From Herbiconiux daphne (lineage in GTDB: Bacteria; Actinomycetota; Actinomycetes; Actinomycetales; Microbacteriaceae): a stretch of DNA of 64,000 nt. How positions within the stretch are numbered: the first letter of the stretch is position 1; each line of letters begins with the position of its first letter. The stretch lies in assembly GCF_024979295.1 (NCBI RefSeq), contig NZ_JANLCJ010000003.1, positions 1 through 64,000 on the forward strand, read 5' to 3'. Made by a program: the position numbers and the translations under genes. Positions 24,785 through 32,123 of the stretch are shown here, piece after piece. The notes beneath the pieces are model-generated. The model worked only from the letters and a program-made list of their open reading frames with translations. It had not been told where the DNA came from and made no database searches.

Positions 24785-25603
24785 TCACTGGGTGACGACG
24801 AAGTCCCAGGGGTCGGTGCGCAGGTCGCTCACCACGAATTCGACCTCGGGCAGGGCGTCGGCGAGCTGCCGGGCGGCCGTCTCGAGCCAGAGCCATTCGC
24901 TCGCCCAGTGCGAGACGTCGATGAGCGCGGGGCCGGTGGCGAGCAGCGACTGCTCCCGCGACTCCGATGCGGGGTGGTGCCGCAGGTCGGAGGTGATGTA
25001 GACATCGGATGCCCGCACCGCCGCCTCGCCGAGCAGCGAGTCGCCCGCTCCCCCGCAGAGCGCGATGCGCGACACGGGCTGCTCGAAGTCGCCGCCCACG
25101 CGCACGCCGGTGGCGGTGGCGGGGAGCATCTCGCCGAGCGCCAGCGCGAGGGCGCCCAGGGAGACGGGTTCGGGCAGGCGGCCGACCCGGCCGAGACCGG
25201 TTCCCGGCCGCGCGCCGGGCACGATGGGCTGTTGATCGATGAGGCCCAGTCCGTCGGCGAGCACCGCCGAGGTGCCGTCGTCGACGATGTCGGCATTGGT
25301 GTGCGCGGCGATCAGCGAGCAGCGCGAGCGGATGAGCTTGGCCAGCAGTGCGCCCTTGTAGGTGTCTTCGGCCACCGTGGTGACGCCGCGCAGCAGCAGC
25401 GGGTGGTGCACGAGCAGAACGTCGGCGCCGATGCCCACGGCTTGCTCGACGGTGGTTGCGACGGCATCAACCGCGAGCAGCACCCGGTCGACGTCGTCGC
25501 CCGGCGACCCGCTGAGAAGACCGGGCGCATCCCACTGCTCGGCGAACTCGACCGGCCAGAGTCGTTCGACCGCGGCGTTGAATTCTCGGAGTGTAGTGCC
25601 CAC
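24785..25603 (-). CDS. Nif3-like dinuclear metal centre protein
   Basis: 272 residues from GTG 25603. The Nif3/YbgI family forms a hexameric toroid with a two-metal site in each subunit. Visible ligands and motifs: DAVATTVEQAVGIGADVLLVHHPLLLRG (HHP pair), SLIAAHTNADI (His and Asp), and the C-terminal DVYITSDLRHH and LIDVSHWASE. Often called GTP cyclohydrolase I type 2, but no biochemical role is firmly known. It heads a small operon with the coiled-coil gene. Confidence 0.92.
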   Translation of the reverse strand: MGTTLREFNAAVERLWPVEFAEQWDAPGLLSGSPGDDVDRVLLAVDAVATTVEQAVGIGADVLLVHHPLLLRGVTTVAEDTYKGALLAKLIRSRCSLIAAHTNADIVDDGTSAVLADGLGLIDQQPIVPGARPGTGLGRVGRLPEPVSLGALALALGEMLPATATGVRVGGDFEQPVSRIALCGGAGDSLLGEAAVRASDVYITSDLRHHPASESREQSLLATGPALIDVSHWASEWLWLETAARQLADALPEVEFVVSDLRTDPWDFVVTQ

Positions 25604-25633
25604 CCGACAATCATACTCAGTGCCGTTGGCCCC

Positions 25634-25722
25634 AGCGCGGTCGGGCGCAGCGCGGTCGGGCGCGGCGCGGTCGGGCGCAGTGGGGTCGGGCGCAGTGGGG
25701 TCGGGCGCATGCGGTCGGGCGC
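25634..25722. repeat. 15-bp tandem repeat, six units
   Basis: Five 15-bp units plus one 14-bp unit, all sharing GGTCGGGCGC (25634, 25649, 25664, 25679, 25694, 25709). It fills the spacer between the SDR gene's 3' end (25734) and the Nif3 gene's start (25603), so it may carry the Nif3 promoter or simply be a slippage minisatellite. Confidence 0.85.
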
Positions 25723-25733
25723 AGGTGCGCGGG

Positions 25734-26579
25734 TCAGTCGGCGGGCAGGCCGACCAGCGCGGCGGTGCGCAGCCACAGCGCGTGCTGCAGGTCGACGTCG
25801 CGCGCTTGGCGGCCGACCCGGCCGTTGGGCTTCAGCCGGTCGAAGTACGCCCCGCTGGCGGCGGGAACCGGCGACTCGGCGGCGAGGGCGAGCAACGGCG
25901 CCGCCCCCACCTCGACCGTCGCCCCCCAGTGGCCGCCCGTCACCGCGGTGCCGAACCGGATGAGCCGCGAGTCGGCTCCGAAGCCCGACACGATGCTGCC
26001 CGGGTGCACCGAATAGGCCTCGACTCCCGTCGTGCTCACGCGACGCGCGAACTCGCGCACGAACATGATGACGGCGAGCTTCGCGGTTCCGTAGGCCTGC
26101 CAGCCGCCGCGCCACGGCCGTGCGGTGAAGTCGAGGTCGTCGAGGTCGAGGTGGCCGAACAGGTTCGCCACGCTGGAGGTGCACACCACGCGGGCGGTGC
26201 CGCCGGCCTGTGCAGAAGCCTCGAGCCGGGGCAGCAGCGTGCGGGTGAGCAGGTAGGGCGCGAGGTAGTTGCTCTGCAGGGTCGCGTCGTGGCCGTCGAC
26301 CGTGATGGTGCGCTTGGACACGAGCCCGCCCGCGTTGTTGAGCAGCACGTCGATCGTGTCGTAATGGCCGAGCAGGGTCGCGCCGAGCTCGCGCACGTCG
26401 TCGAGGCGGGCGAAGTCGGCGACGAACGGCGTGCCGCCGATCTTCTCGGCCACCGCCTTCGTGCGCTCGGGGTTGCGCCCGACCACCGCCACGCGGTCGC
26501 CTCGCTCCGCCAGCTGCGCGGCGGCGACGGCGCCGATGCCCGAGCTCGCACCCGTGATCACGATCGTGCGTTCCGCCAT
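25734..26579 (-). CDS. SDR family NAD(P)-dependent oxidoreductase
   Basis: 281 residues. It has the classical SDR Rossmann motif TGASSGIG (residues 10-17), the NNAG motif (VLLNNAGGLVS), the catalytic Ser in VVCTSSVANLFG and YGTAK (Tyr-Lys pair) with a following Pro-Gly turn (VHPGSIVS). The order and spacing suit the retinol-dehydrogenase-like or WW-oxidoreductase-like extended-loop SDRs. The substrate cannot be told. It is a single gene with a repeat array at its 3' end. Confidence 0.88.
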   Translation of the reverse strand: MAERTIVITGASSGIGAVAAAQLAERGDRVAVVGRNPERTKAVAEKIGGTPFVADFARLDDVRELGATLLGHYDTIDVLLNNAGGLVSKRTITVDGHDATLQSNYLAPYLLTRTLLPRLEASAQAGGTARVVCTSSVANLFGHLDLDDLDFTARPWRGGWQAYGTAKLAVIMFVREFARRVSTTGVEAYSVHPGSIVSGFGADSRLIRFGTAVTGGHWGATVEVGAAPLLALAAESPVPAASGAYFDRLKPNGRVGRQARDVDLQHALWLRTAALVGLPAD

Positions 26580-26680
26580 GTGTCGAGACTAACCCCCGCG
26601 CGCCTCGATCCGGGAACAGGACGGTGCCATGATGGCGGTCAGACCGACCACGCGGCGGGCTGCACAGGAAGGACCACACG

Positions 26681-26947
26681 ATGCATGCACCCGAGAACAT
26701 CAGCGCGTACTCACGCCAGATCCTCGATCAGATCGAATACCACCCCACGACGCACAACATCGCGTGGAGCGACCTGGTCGACATGCTGAAAGAGGTCGCC
26801 GACGTCGAAGTCAGCCACGGCGGGGCGAAGGCCGTGGTGCGGCTGGGCGACCTCAAAGAGGAGTTCACCGAGACCGAGGGTGAGCCGGTGAACGAGAAGA
26901 CGGTGCTCGCGCTGCGCCGCATGTTCAAAGAGGCCGGATTCATGTAG
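26681..26947 (+). CDS. Small conserved hypothetical protein
   Basis: 88 residues from ATG 26681, with GGAAGG upstream. The pattern ILDQIEYHPTTHNIAWSDLVDMLKEVADVEVSHGGAKAVVRLGD, then LALRRMFKEAGF, matches a small family seen in many actinobacteria: a helix, a three-strand sheet with a HicA-like look, and a C-terminal RRM(L/F)xxAG helix. I cannot assign a function. No partner toxin or antitoxin gene is adjacent. Confidence 0.75.
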   Translation: MHAPENISAYSRQILDQIEYHPTTHNIAWSDLVDMLKEVADVEVSHGGAKAVVRLGDLKEEFTETEGEPVNEKTVLALRRMFKEAGFM

Positions 26948-26965
26948 GCGGCGGCATCCGCTCTC

Positions 26966-26995
26966 GTGCGAGTCTCGACCGTGCGAGTCTCGACG
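26966..26995. repeat. 15-bp tandem repeat, two units
   Basis: GTGCGAGTCTCGAC followed by C or G, at 26966-26980 and 26981-26995, just downstream of the small gene 26681-26947. Confidence 0.75.
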
Positions 26996-27064
26996 CAGAG
27001 TCGACGCATCGCTATGACGCGTCCCCGACGATCCCACTTAGTCACCCCGATGATTGGAACCACG

Positions 27065-27214
27065 ATGACCATGTCCACCGACCCCGACGACGACGACATC
27101 GAGATCGCGGGCTTCGCCGACGAGCCCGACCCCGCGGAGGCCATCGAGCTCGAGGGGCTGACCCCCGGGCGCGATGCCGAGACCGCCGAACCCGACGAGC
27201 CCAAGCTCGACTGA
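27065..27214 (+). CDS. Small acidic protein, uncertain
   Basis: 49 residues from ATG 27065, with GGAA seven bases upstream. Almost every third residue is Asp or Glu (STDPDDDDIEIAGF, then EPDPAEAIELEGL). The frame is open to further upstream ATGs at 27014 and 27050. No domain is recognisable. The acidic composition and a plausible ribosome site argue for a real gene, but nothing else does. Confidence 0.4.
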   Translation: MTMSTDPDDDDIEIAGFADEPDPAEAIELEGLTPGRDAETAEPDEPKLD

Positions 27215-27231
27215 GCGCGCCCGCAACCCGC

Positions 27232-28707
27232 TCAGGCGAATGGGTCGGGCGTCAGCACGTACTTGGTCTCGAGGTATTCGTGGATGCCCTCCGAGCCGCC
27301 CTCGCGGCCGAGGCCCGACTGCTTGACGCCGCCGAACGGCGCGGCGGCGTTGGAGACGACGCCGGTGTTGAGGCCCATCATGCCGGTGTCGAGTGAGTCG
27401 ATCAGCCGCTGGCCCCGCGCGAGGTCTTGCGTGAACACATAGCCCACGAGGCCGTACTCGGTGTCGTTGGCCTTCGCCACGGCGTCGGCCTCGTCGGTGA
27501 AGGTCGTGATCGACAGCACCGGCCCGAAGATCTCCTCGCGCAGGATGTCGCTGCCGGCCTGCACGTCGGCGAGCACCGTGGGCTCGAAGAACGAGCCGGC
27601 TCCGGCGATGGGTGAGCCGCCGGTGAGCAGGGTCGCGCCCCGGTCGACCGCGTCGGAGACGAGCGACCCGACCTTGGCCACGGCCTTGTCGTCGATCAGC
27701 GGCCCGATGGTGACGCCCTCTTCGGTGCCGCGACCGATCCGGAACGTCTTCACCCGCTCGGCGAGACGGCGGCCGAACTCGTCGGCCACCGATTCGTGCA
27801 CGATGAAGCGGTTGGCGGCGGTGCAGGCCTGACCGATGTTGCGGAACTTCGCCAGCAGCGCGCCCTCCACCGCCTGGTCGAGGTCGGCGTCGTCGAACAC
27901 CACGAAGGGGGCGTTGCCGCCGAGTTCCATCGAGGTCTTCAGCACGTTGTCAGCCGCCTGCTTCAGCAACTGCACGCCCACCGGGGTCGAGCCGGTGAAG
28001 CTGAGCTTGCGCAGCCGGGGGTCGGCGATGATGGCGCTCGAGACCGGACGGGTCGACGTCGTGGTGATCACGTTGACGACCCCAGCCGGCAGGCCCGCCT
28101 CTTCGAGCAATGCGACCAGGAAGAGCGTCGTGAGCGGCGTCAACGCGGCCGGCTTGATCACCGACGTGCACCCGGCGGCGATCGCGGGCGCGAGCTTGCG
28201 TGTGGCCATCGCGAGCGGGAAGTTCCACGGGGTGATGAGAAAGGTCGGGCCGACCGGGCGCTGGGTCACGATCATCCGGCCGGTGCCCTCGGGGTTGGTG
28301 CCGTAGCGCCCCGAGATGCGCACCGCCTCCTCGCTGAACCAGCGTAGGAACTCTCCGCCGTAGGCGACCTCCCCGCGGGCCTCACCGAGGGGCTTGCCCA
28401 TCTCGAGGGTCATGAGCAGCGCGGCGTCCTCCTTGCGCTGCTGCAAGAGGTCGAACGCTCCGCGCAAGACCTCGCCCCGCACGCGAGGCGCGGTCGCCGC
28501 CCAGCTCTCCTGTGCCGCGACGGCGGCGTCGAGCGCCTTTGCGCCGTCGTCGACACCGGCATCGGCGATCGAGGCGATCACCTCGCCCGTGGCCGGGTCG
28601 ATCACGTCGAGGGTGCGCCCGGATGACGCATCCACCCACGAGCCCCCGATGAACAGTTTCGTCGGAACCCCGTCGAGCAGCGTCCGCTCCGCGGTCGCCA
28701 GGCTCAC
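27232..28707 (-). CDS. gabD: Succinate-semialdehyde dehydrogenase (NAD(P)+)
   Basis: 491 residues from GTG 28707, whose GTGA overlaps the hpaD stop by four bases. Aldehyde dehydrogenase motifs are complete: cofactor loop ITPWNFPLAM, FTGSTPVG, catalytic Glu in MELGGNAPFVV and catalytic Cys in NIGQACTAANRF, as in GabD. Ending the hpa operon, it would oxidise the succinate semialdehyde released by HpaI to succinate, feeding the TCA cycle. The overlap points to translational coupling with hpaD. A related aldehyde substrate cannot be excluded. Confidence 0.88.
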   Translation of the reverse strand: MSLATAERTLLDGVPTKLFIGGSWVDASSGRTLDVIDPATGEVIASIADAGVDDGAKALDAAVAAQESWAATAPRVRGEVLRGAFDLLQQRKEDAALLMTLEMGKPLGEARGEVAYGGEFLRWFSEEAVRISGRYGTNPEGTGRMIVTQRPVGPTFLITPWNFPLAMATRKLAPAIAAGCTSVIKPAALTPLTTLFLVALLEEAGLPAGVVNVITTTSTRPVSSAIIADPRLRKLSFTGSTPVGVQLLKQAADNVLKTSMELGGNAPFVVFDDADLDQAVEGALLAKFRNIGQACTAANRFIVHESVADEFGRRLAERVKTFRIGRGTEEGVTIGPLIDDKAVAKVGSLVSDAVDRGATLLTGGSPIAGAGSFFEPTVLADVQAGSDILREEIFGPVLSITTFTDEADAVAKANDTEYGLVGYVFTQDLARGQRLIDSLDTGMMGLNTGVVSNAAAPFGGVKQSGLGREGGSEGIHEYLETKYVLTPDPFA

Positions 28708-29777
28708 AGCGACGATCCGAGCTTGAATCCCTGGTCGACGTCGTCTTTGCGGGTGTAGGAGAAGCCGTCGGCGCCGACGGTCACCGCCATCTCGCTCGGG
28801 TCGTCGCGCTTCTGCACGGGCTGCGGGTTGCCGTCGAGGTCGAGCACGAGGGATGCCTCGGTGTACCAGCTCGGCACCACCGGGTTGCCCCACCAATCGC
28901 GGCGCTGGTTGTCGTGCACGTCCCAGGTGACCACCGGGTTGTCGGGGTCACCGGTGTAGTAGTCCTGGGTGTAGATCTCGACCCGGTGGCCGTCGGGGTC
29001 GAGGATGTAGAGGTAGAACGCGTTCGAGACGCCGTGGCGGCCGGGGCCGCGCTCGATCACGTCGCTCATGCGCAGAGCGCCGAGCTTGTCGCAGATGTAG
29101 AGGATGTTGTGCTTCTCGTGCGTCGCGAACGCGATGTGGTGCATCCGCGGGCCGTCCCCTCCCGTCAGGGCGGTGTCGTGCACGGTGTCCTTGCGGCGCA
29201 GCCAGGCCGCGTAGGTGACCCCGTCGGAGTCCTGGATGTCTTCGGTGACCCGGAATCCGAGGTCTTCGAGATACTTCCGCCCGCGCGGCACGTCGGGGGT
29301 GACTTGGTTGAAGTGGTCGAGGCGCACCAGGGCACCCGGCCCGTAGAGGTCGTAGCGCCAGGCGAGGCGCTCGACGTGGTCGACCTGGTAGAAGAACTCG
29401 TAGGGGAAGCCGAGCGGATCGGTGACGCGCACCGCGTCGCCGACGCCCTTCACGAACCCGTCCGGGCGACGCTCGGTGCGGCATCCGAGTTCCTGGTAGT
29501 ACGCCTCGGCGAGGTCGACGTCTTCGGGGGTGCGCACGCGGAAGGCGAACGCCGCGACGGCCGCGACCGGACCCTGGCGCAGCACCAGGTTGTGGTGGAT
29601 GAACTCCTCGAACGTGCGCAGATAGATCGCGTTCTCGTCTTCCTCGGTCACCACCAGGCCGAGCACGTCGACGTAGAACGCGCGGGAACGGGCGAGATCG
29701 GTGACCACGATCTCCATGTAGGCGCAGCGCAGGATGTCGGGCGGGGTGGCCGTGGGAGTCAGGATGTCATTCGTCAT
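28704..29777 (-). CDS. hpaD: Homoprotocatechuate 2,3-dioxygenase (extradiol)
   Basis: 357 residues from ATG 29777. It opens the ring of 3,4-dihydroxyphenylacetate by proximal extradiol cleavage. The protein closely resembles the well-studied Brevibacterium fuscum enzyme, and key residues fall at the same numbers: iron ligands H155, H214 and E267, second-sphere W192, H200, R243 and Y257. Two vicinal-oxygen-chelate modules make up most of the chain, followed by the C-terminal lid region (NQRRDWWGNPVVPSWY). The frame extends upstream of 29777 only through an intergenic hairpin. It is the fourth gene of the minus-strand operon. Confidence 0.96.
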   Translation of the reverse strand: MTNDILTPTATPPDILRCAYMEIVVTDLARSRAFYVDVLGLVVTEEDENAIYLRTFEEFIHHNLVLRQGPVAAVAAFAFRVRTPEDVDLAEAYYQELGCRTERRPDGFVKGVGDAVRVTDPLGFPYEFFYQVDHVERLAWRYDLYGPGALVRLDHFNQVTPDVPRGRKYLEDLGFRVTEDIQDSDGVTYAAWLRRKDTVHDTALTGGDGPRMHHIAFATHEKHNILYICDKLGALRMSDVIERGPGRHGVSNAFYLYILDPDGHRVEIYTQDYYTGDPDNPVVTWDVHDNQRRDWWGNPVVPSWYTEASLVLDLDGNPQPVQKRDDPSEMAVTVGADGFSYTRKDDVDQGFKLGSSL

Positions 29778-29798
29778 CGAACGTGTCTTTCTCGTCTG

Positions 29799-29856
29799 CC
29801 GAGTGGTCACTTTCGGCGGTAAAACGCGGGATTTGGCGCCGAAAGTGACCACTCGG
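29799..29856 (-). repeat. 20-bp perfect inverted repeat between hpaE and hpaD
   Basis: Arms 29799-29818 and 29837-29856 are perfectly complementary, with an 18-base loop. In the hpa transcript this gives a very stable hairpin 22 bases before the hpaD start. No T tract follows. It could be a partial terminator, an mRNA-processing or stabilising element, or a copy of a dispersed palindromic repeat. Confidence 0.8.
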
Positions 29857-29886
29857 GGAAGGGGATGGGAGGGGAGGGGGTGGGGG
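29855..29886 (+). other. Six G-runs, potential G-quadruplex
   Basis: Runs of three to five G at 29855-29858, 29861-29864, 29867-29869, 29871-29874, 29876-29880 and 29882-29886, separated by one or two bases, right after the hpaE stop. The plus strand could fold into a G-quadruplex; the hpa mRNA itself is C-rich here. Confidence 0.6.
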
Positions 29887-31431
29887 CTAGGAGGCGGGGG
29901 TCTCGTGGGCGCCGAAGCGGGCGGTGTGCACGGGGCCGAGGGTGATGTGCACGGCCTGCTGGTCACTGTAGAAGTCGAGCGAGCGGTAGCCGCCCTCGTG
30001 GCCGAGACCGGAGGCCTTCACGCCGCCGAAGGGGGTGCGCAGGTCGCGCACGTTGTGCGAGTTGAGCCAGACCATGCCCGACTCGACCGCCTGTGCGAAG
30101 GTGTGGGCCCGCTCGAGGTTCGAGGTCCAGATGTAGGCGGCGAGGCCGTACTTCACGCCGTTCGCGAGTTCGAGCGCCTCATCCTCGGTGTCGAAGGGGG
30201 TGATCGCCACGACCGGGCCGAAGATCTCCTCCTGGAAGATGCGGGCGTCGGGCTTCACATCGACGAACACCGTCGGCTGCACGTAGTTGCCGGTCGGCAG
30301 GTGCTCGGGGCGGCCGCCACCGGCCACAAGCCGGCCCTCGCTCGTGCCGATCTCGACGTAGCTCATCACTTTGGCGAAATGCTCGGGGTGCACGAGCGCA
30401 CCCACCTCGGTCTTCGGGTCGTGCGGGTCGCCCACCACGATGTTCTTGGCGCGGGCGGCGAAGCGCTCGACGAACTCGTCGTACACGGGGCGCTCGACCA
30501 GGATGCGCGACCCGGCCGTGCACCGCTCGCCGTTCAGCGAGAAGACGCCGAAGAGGGTCGAGTCGAGGGCGGCATCGAGGTCGGCGTCGGCGAAGATCAC
30601 GGCGGGCGACTTGCCGCCGAGCTCCATCGACATGCCCTTGAGCGTCGGCGCGCAGTTGGCGAAGATCAGCCGGCCGGTCGAACTCTCGCCGGTGAACGAG
30701 ATGAGCTGAACATCCGGATGCTTCACGAGCGCGTCGCCCGCTTCCTCACCCAGGCCGTTCACCAGGTTGAACACGCCGTCGGGCACCCCCGCCTCACGGA
30801 AGATGTCGGCCCAGAGACTGGCGGACAGCGGGGTGAACTCGGCCGGTTTCAGCACCACGGTGCAGCCGGAGGCCAGCGCGGGAGCGAGCTTCCAGCTCTC
30901 GAGCATGAACGGCGTGTTCCACGGGGTGATGAGGCCGGCGACGCCCTTGGGCTTGCGGTTGACGTAGTTCAGCTGGCGGCCGGGCACCTTGTAGGTGTCG
31001 TCGCTCTGCGCCACGATCAGGTCGGCGAAGAATCGGAAGTTCTCGGCCGCGCGCTGCGCCTGGCCGAGGGCCTGCGTGATCGGCAGACCGGAGTCGAACG
31101 ACTCCAGCTCGGCGAGGCGGGCGTCGCGCGACTCCACGATGTCGGCGATCGTGTTCAGGATGCGAGACCGTGCGCGGGGCAGCATCCGGGGCCACGGGCC
31201 GTCGTCGAAGGCCTTGCGGGCGGCGGCGACCGCGCGGTCGATGTCGGCCTTCTGGCCGGCCGCGGCGGTGACGTAGTTCTCGTTCGACACGGGGTCGAGC
31301 ACGTCGAACGTCTCGCCGCCGACGCTGTCGACGAACTCGCCGGCGATGAAGTGCTGGATGCGCTCGGGCAGTCCGTCGGGGATGTGCTGAACGGGGGTGG
31401 CGGCCGGGGCCGTCGTCGTCTGGGTGGTCAT
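29887..31431 (-). CDS. hpaE: 5-carboxymethyl-2-hydroxymuconate semialdehyde dehydrogenase
   Basis: 514 residues from ATG 31431, chosen because AAGGA lies eight bases upstream; the in-frame ATG 31437 would be too close to it. It oxidises the ring-cleavage product of HpaD to the dicarboxylic acid. ALDH motifs: ITPWNTPFMLESWK, FTGESSTG, catalytic Glu in SMELGGKSPAV, catalytic Cys in NGERCTAGSR, and a C-terminal PFGGVKASGLGHEGG. The start is two bases after the gntR stop, so translation is probably coupled. Confidence 0.92.
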   Translation of the reverse strand: MTTQTTTAPAATPVQHIPDGLPERIQHFIAGEFVDSVGGETFDVLDPVSNENYVTAAAGQKADIDRAVAAARKAFDDGPWPRMLPRARSRILNTIADIVESRDARLAELESFDSGLPITQALGQAQRAAENFRFFADLIVAQSDDTYKVPGRQLNYVNRKPKGVAGLITPWNTPFMLESWKLAPALASGCTVVLKPAEFTPLSASLWADIFREAGVPDGVFNLVNGLGEEAGDALVKHPDVQLISFTGESSTGRLIFANCAPTLKGMSMELGGKSPAVIFADADLDAALDSTLFGVFSLNGERCTAGSRILVERPVYDEFVERFAARAKNIVVGDPHDPKTEVGALVHPEHFAKVMSYVEIGTSEGRLVAGGGRPEHLPTGNYVQPTVFVDVKPDARIFQEEIFGPVVAITPFDTEDEALELANGVKYGLAAYIWTSNLERAHTFAQAVESGMVWLNSHNVRDLRTPFGGVKASGLGHEGGYRSLDFYSDQQAVHITLGPVHTARFGAHETPAS

Positions 31432-31433
31432 GA

Positions 31434-32123
31434 TCATCGTCCTTGATTCGCTTGGTGGGACAGCAGGGCGTCGAGGGTGCCGGTGCGGTGGGCCCGCGCC
31501 GCGAGTTCGATCTCGAGCGGTTCGGCTCCGCTCTCGATCAGCCGTAGCAGGTTCTCGTGCTCGGCCACCGACTCGCGGGCGCGGCCGGGCACGAAACTGA
31601 AGGTGGAGTCGCGCAGCAGGGCGAGACGCTTCCAGCCGCGGTGCACCAGGTCGAGGATGTGCGGGTTCGGGCAGTGCTCGAAGATCACCGCGTGGAACTC
31701 CAGGTTGAGTTCCGTGAAGCGGTGGGGCTCGAAGTCGTCGAGGGTGGCGATCATCGCCGCGTTCACCGCGCGGGCGTCGGCGATGTCGCTCGCGGAGACG
31801 AACGGCGCCGAGAGCGCCGTGGCCGCCCCCTCGACCAGACTGAGCGTCTCCATCGTGTAGAAGTACTCGCGCTCGTCGACCATCGCCACCTGCGCCCCGA
31901 CGTTGCGTTCGAACGTCACCGCGCCCTCGGCCTCGAGCCGGCGCACGGCCTCGCGCACCGGCACCACGCTGACGTCGAGCTGCTTCGCGATCTGGCCGAG
32001 CACCAGGCGGAAGCCCGGTGAGAAGCTCCCGTTCTCGATGCGCTCCTTGATGAACGAATACGCCCGCTCGGATTTGCTCAGGTTCACCAGGTCTCCCGTT
32101 CCGGCTCCGGCCTCACTGGCCAT
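31434..32123 (-). CDS. GntR family regulator (FadR/FCD subfamily)
   Basis: 229 residues from ATG 32123, which has GGAAGG upstream; the GTG at 32132 is an alternative. The N-terminal winged helix-turn-helix (IKERIENGSFSPGFRLVLGQIAKQLDVSVVPVREAVRRLEAEG) is followed by an all-helical FCD ligand domain with metal-type His/Asp positions (FTELNLEFHAVIF, SVAEHENLLRLIESG). It lies within the operon, overlapping the end of the hpaG fusion gene by 11 bp. A likely role is control of the hpa promoters, acting at the palindromes at 33613 and 41398, with a pathway intermediate as ligand. That assignment is inference. Confidence 0.88.
   Translation of the reverse strand: MASEAGAGTGDLVNLSKSERAYSFIKERIENGSFSPGFRLVLGQIAKQLDVSVVPVREAVRRLEAEGAVTFERNVGAQVAMVDEREYFYTMETLSLVEGAATALSAPFVSASDIADARAVNAAMIATLDDFEPHRFTELNLEFHAVIFEHCPNPHILDLVHRGWKRLALLRDSTFSFVPGRARESVAEHENLLRLIESGAEPLEIELAARAHRTGTLDALLSHQANQGR

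Noticed and set aside
25634..25722. Possible CRISPR-like array
   Set aside because: Units are directly adjacent with no spacers, and no cas genes are near.
29734..31446. 570-codon frame opposite hpaE
   Set aside because: Antisense shadow that also crosses the intergenic hairpin; hpaE motifs are complete on the other strand.
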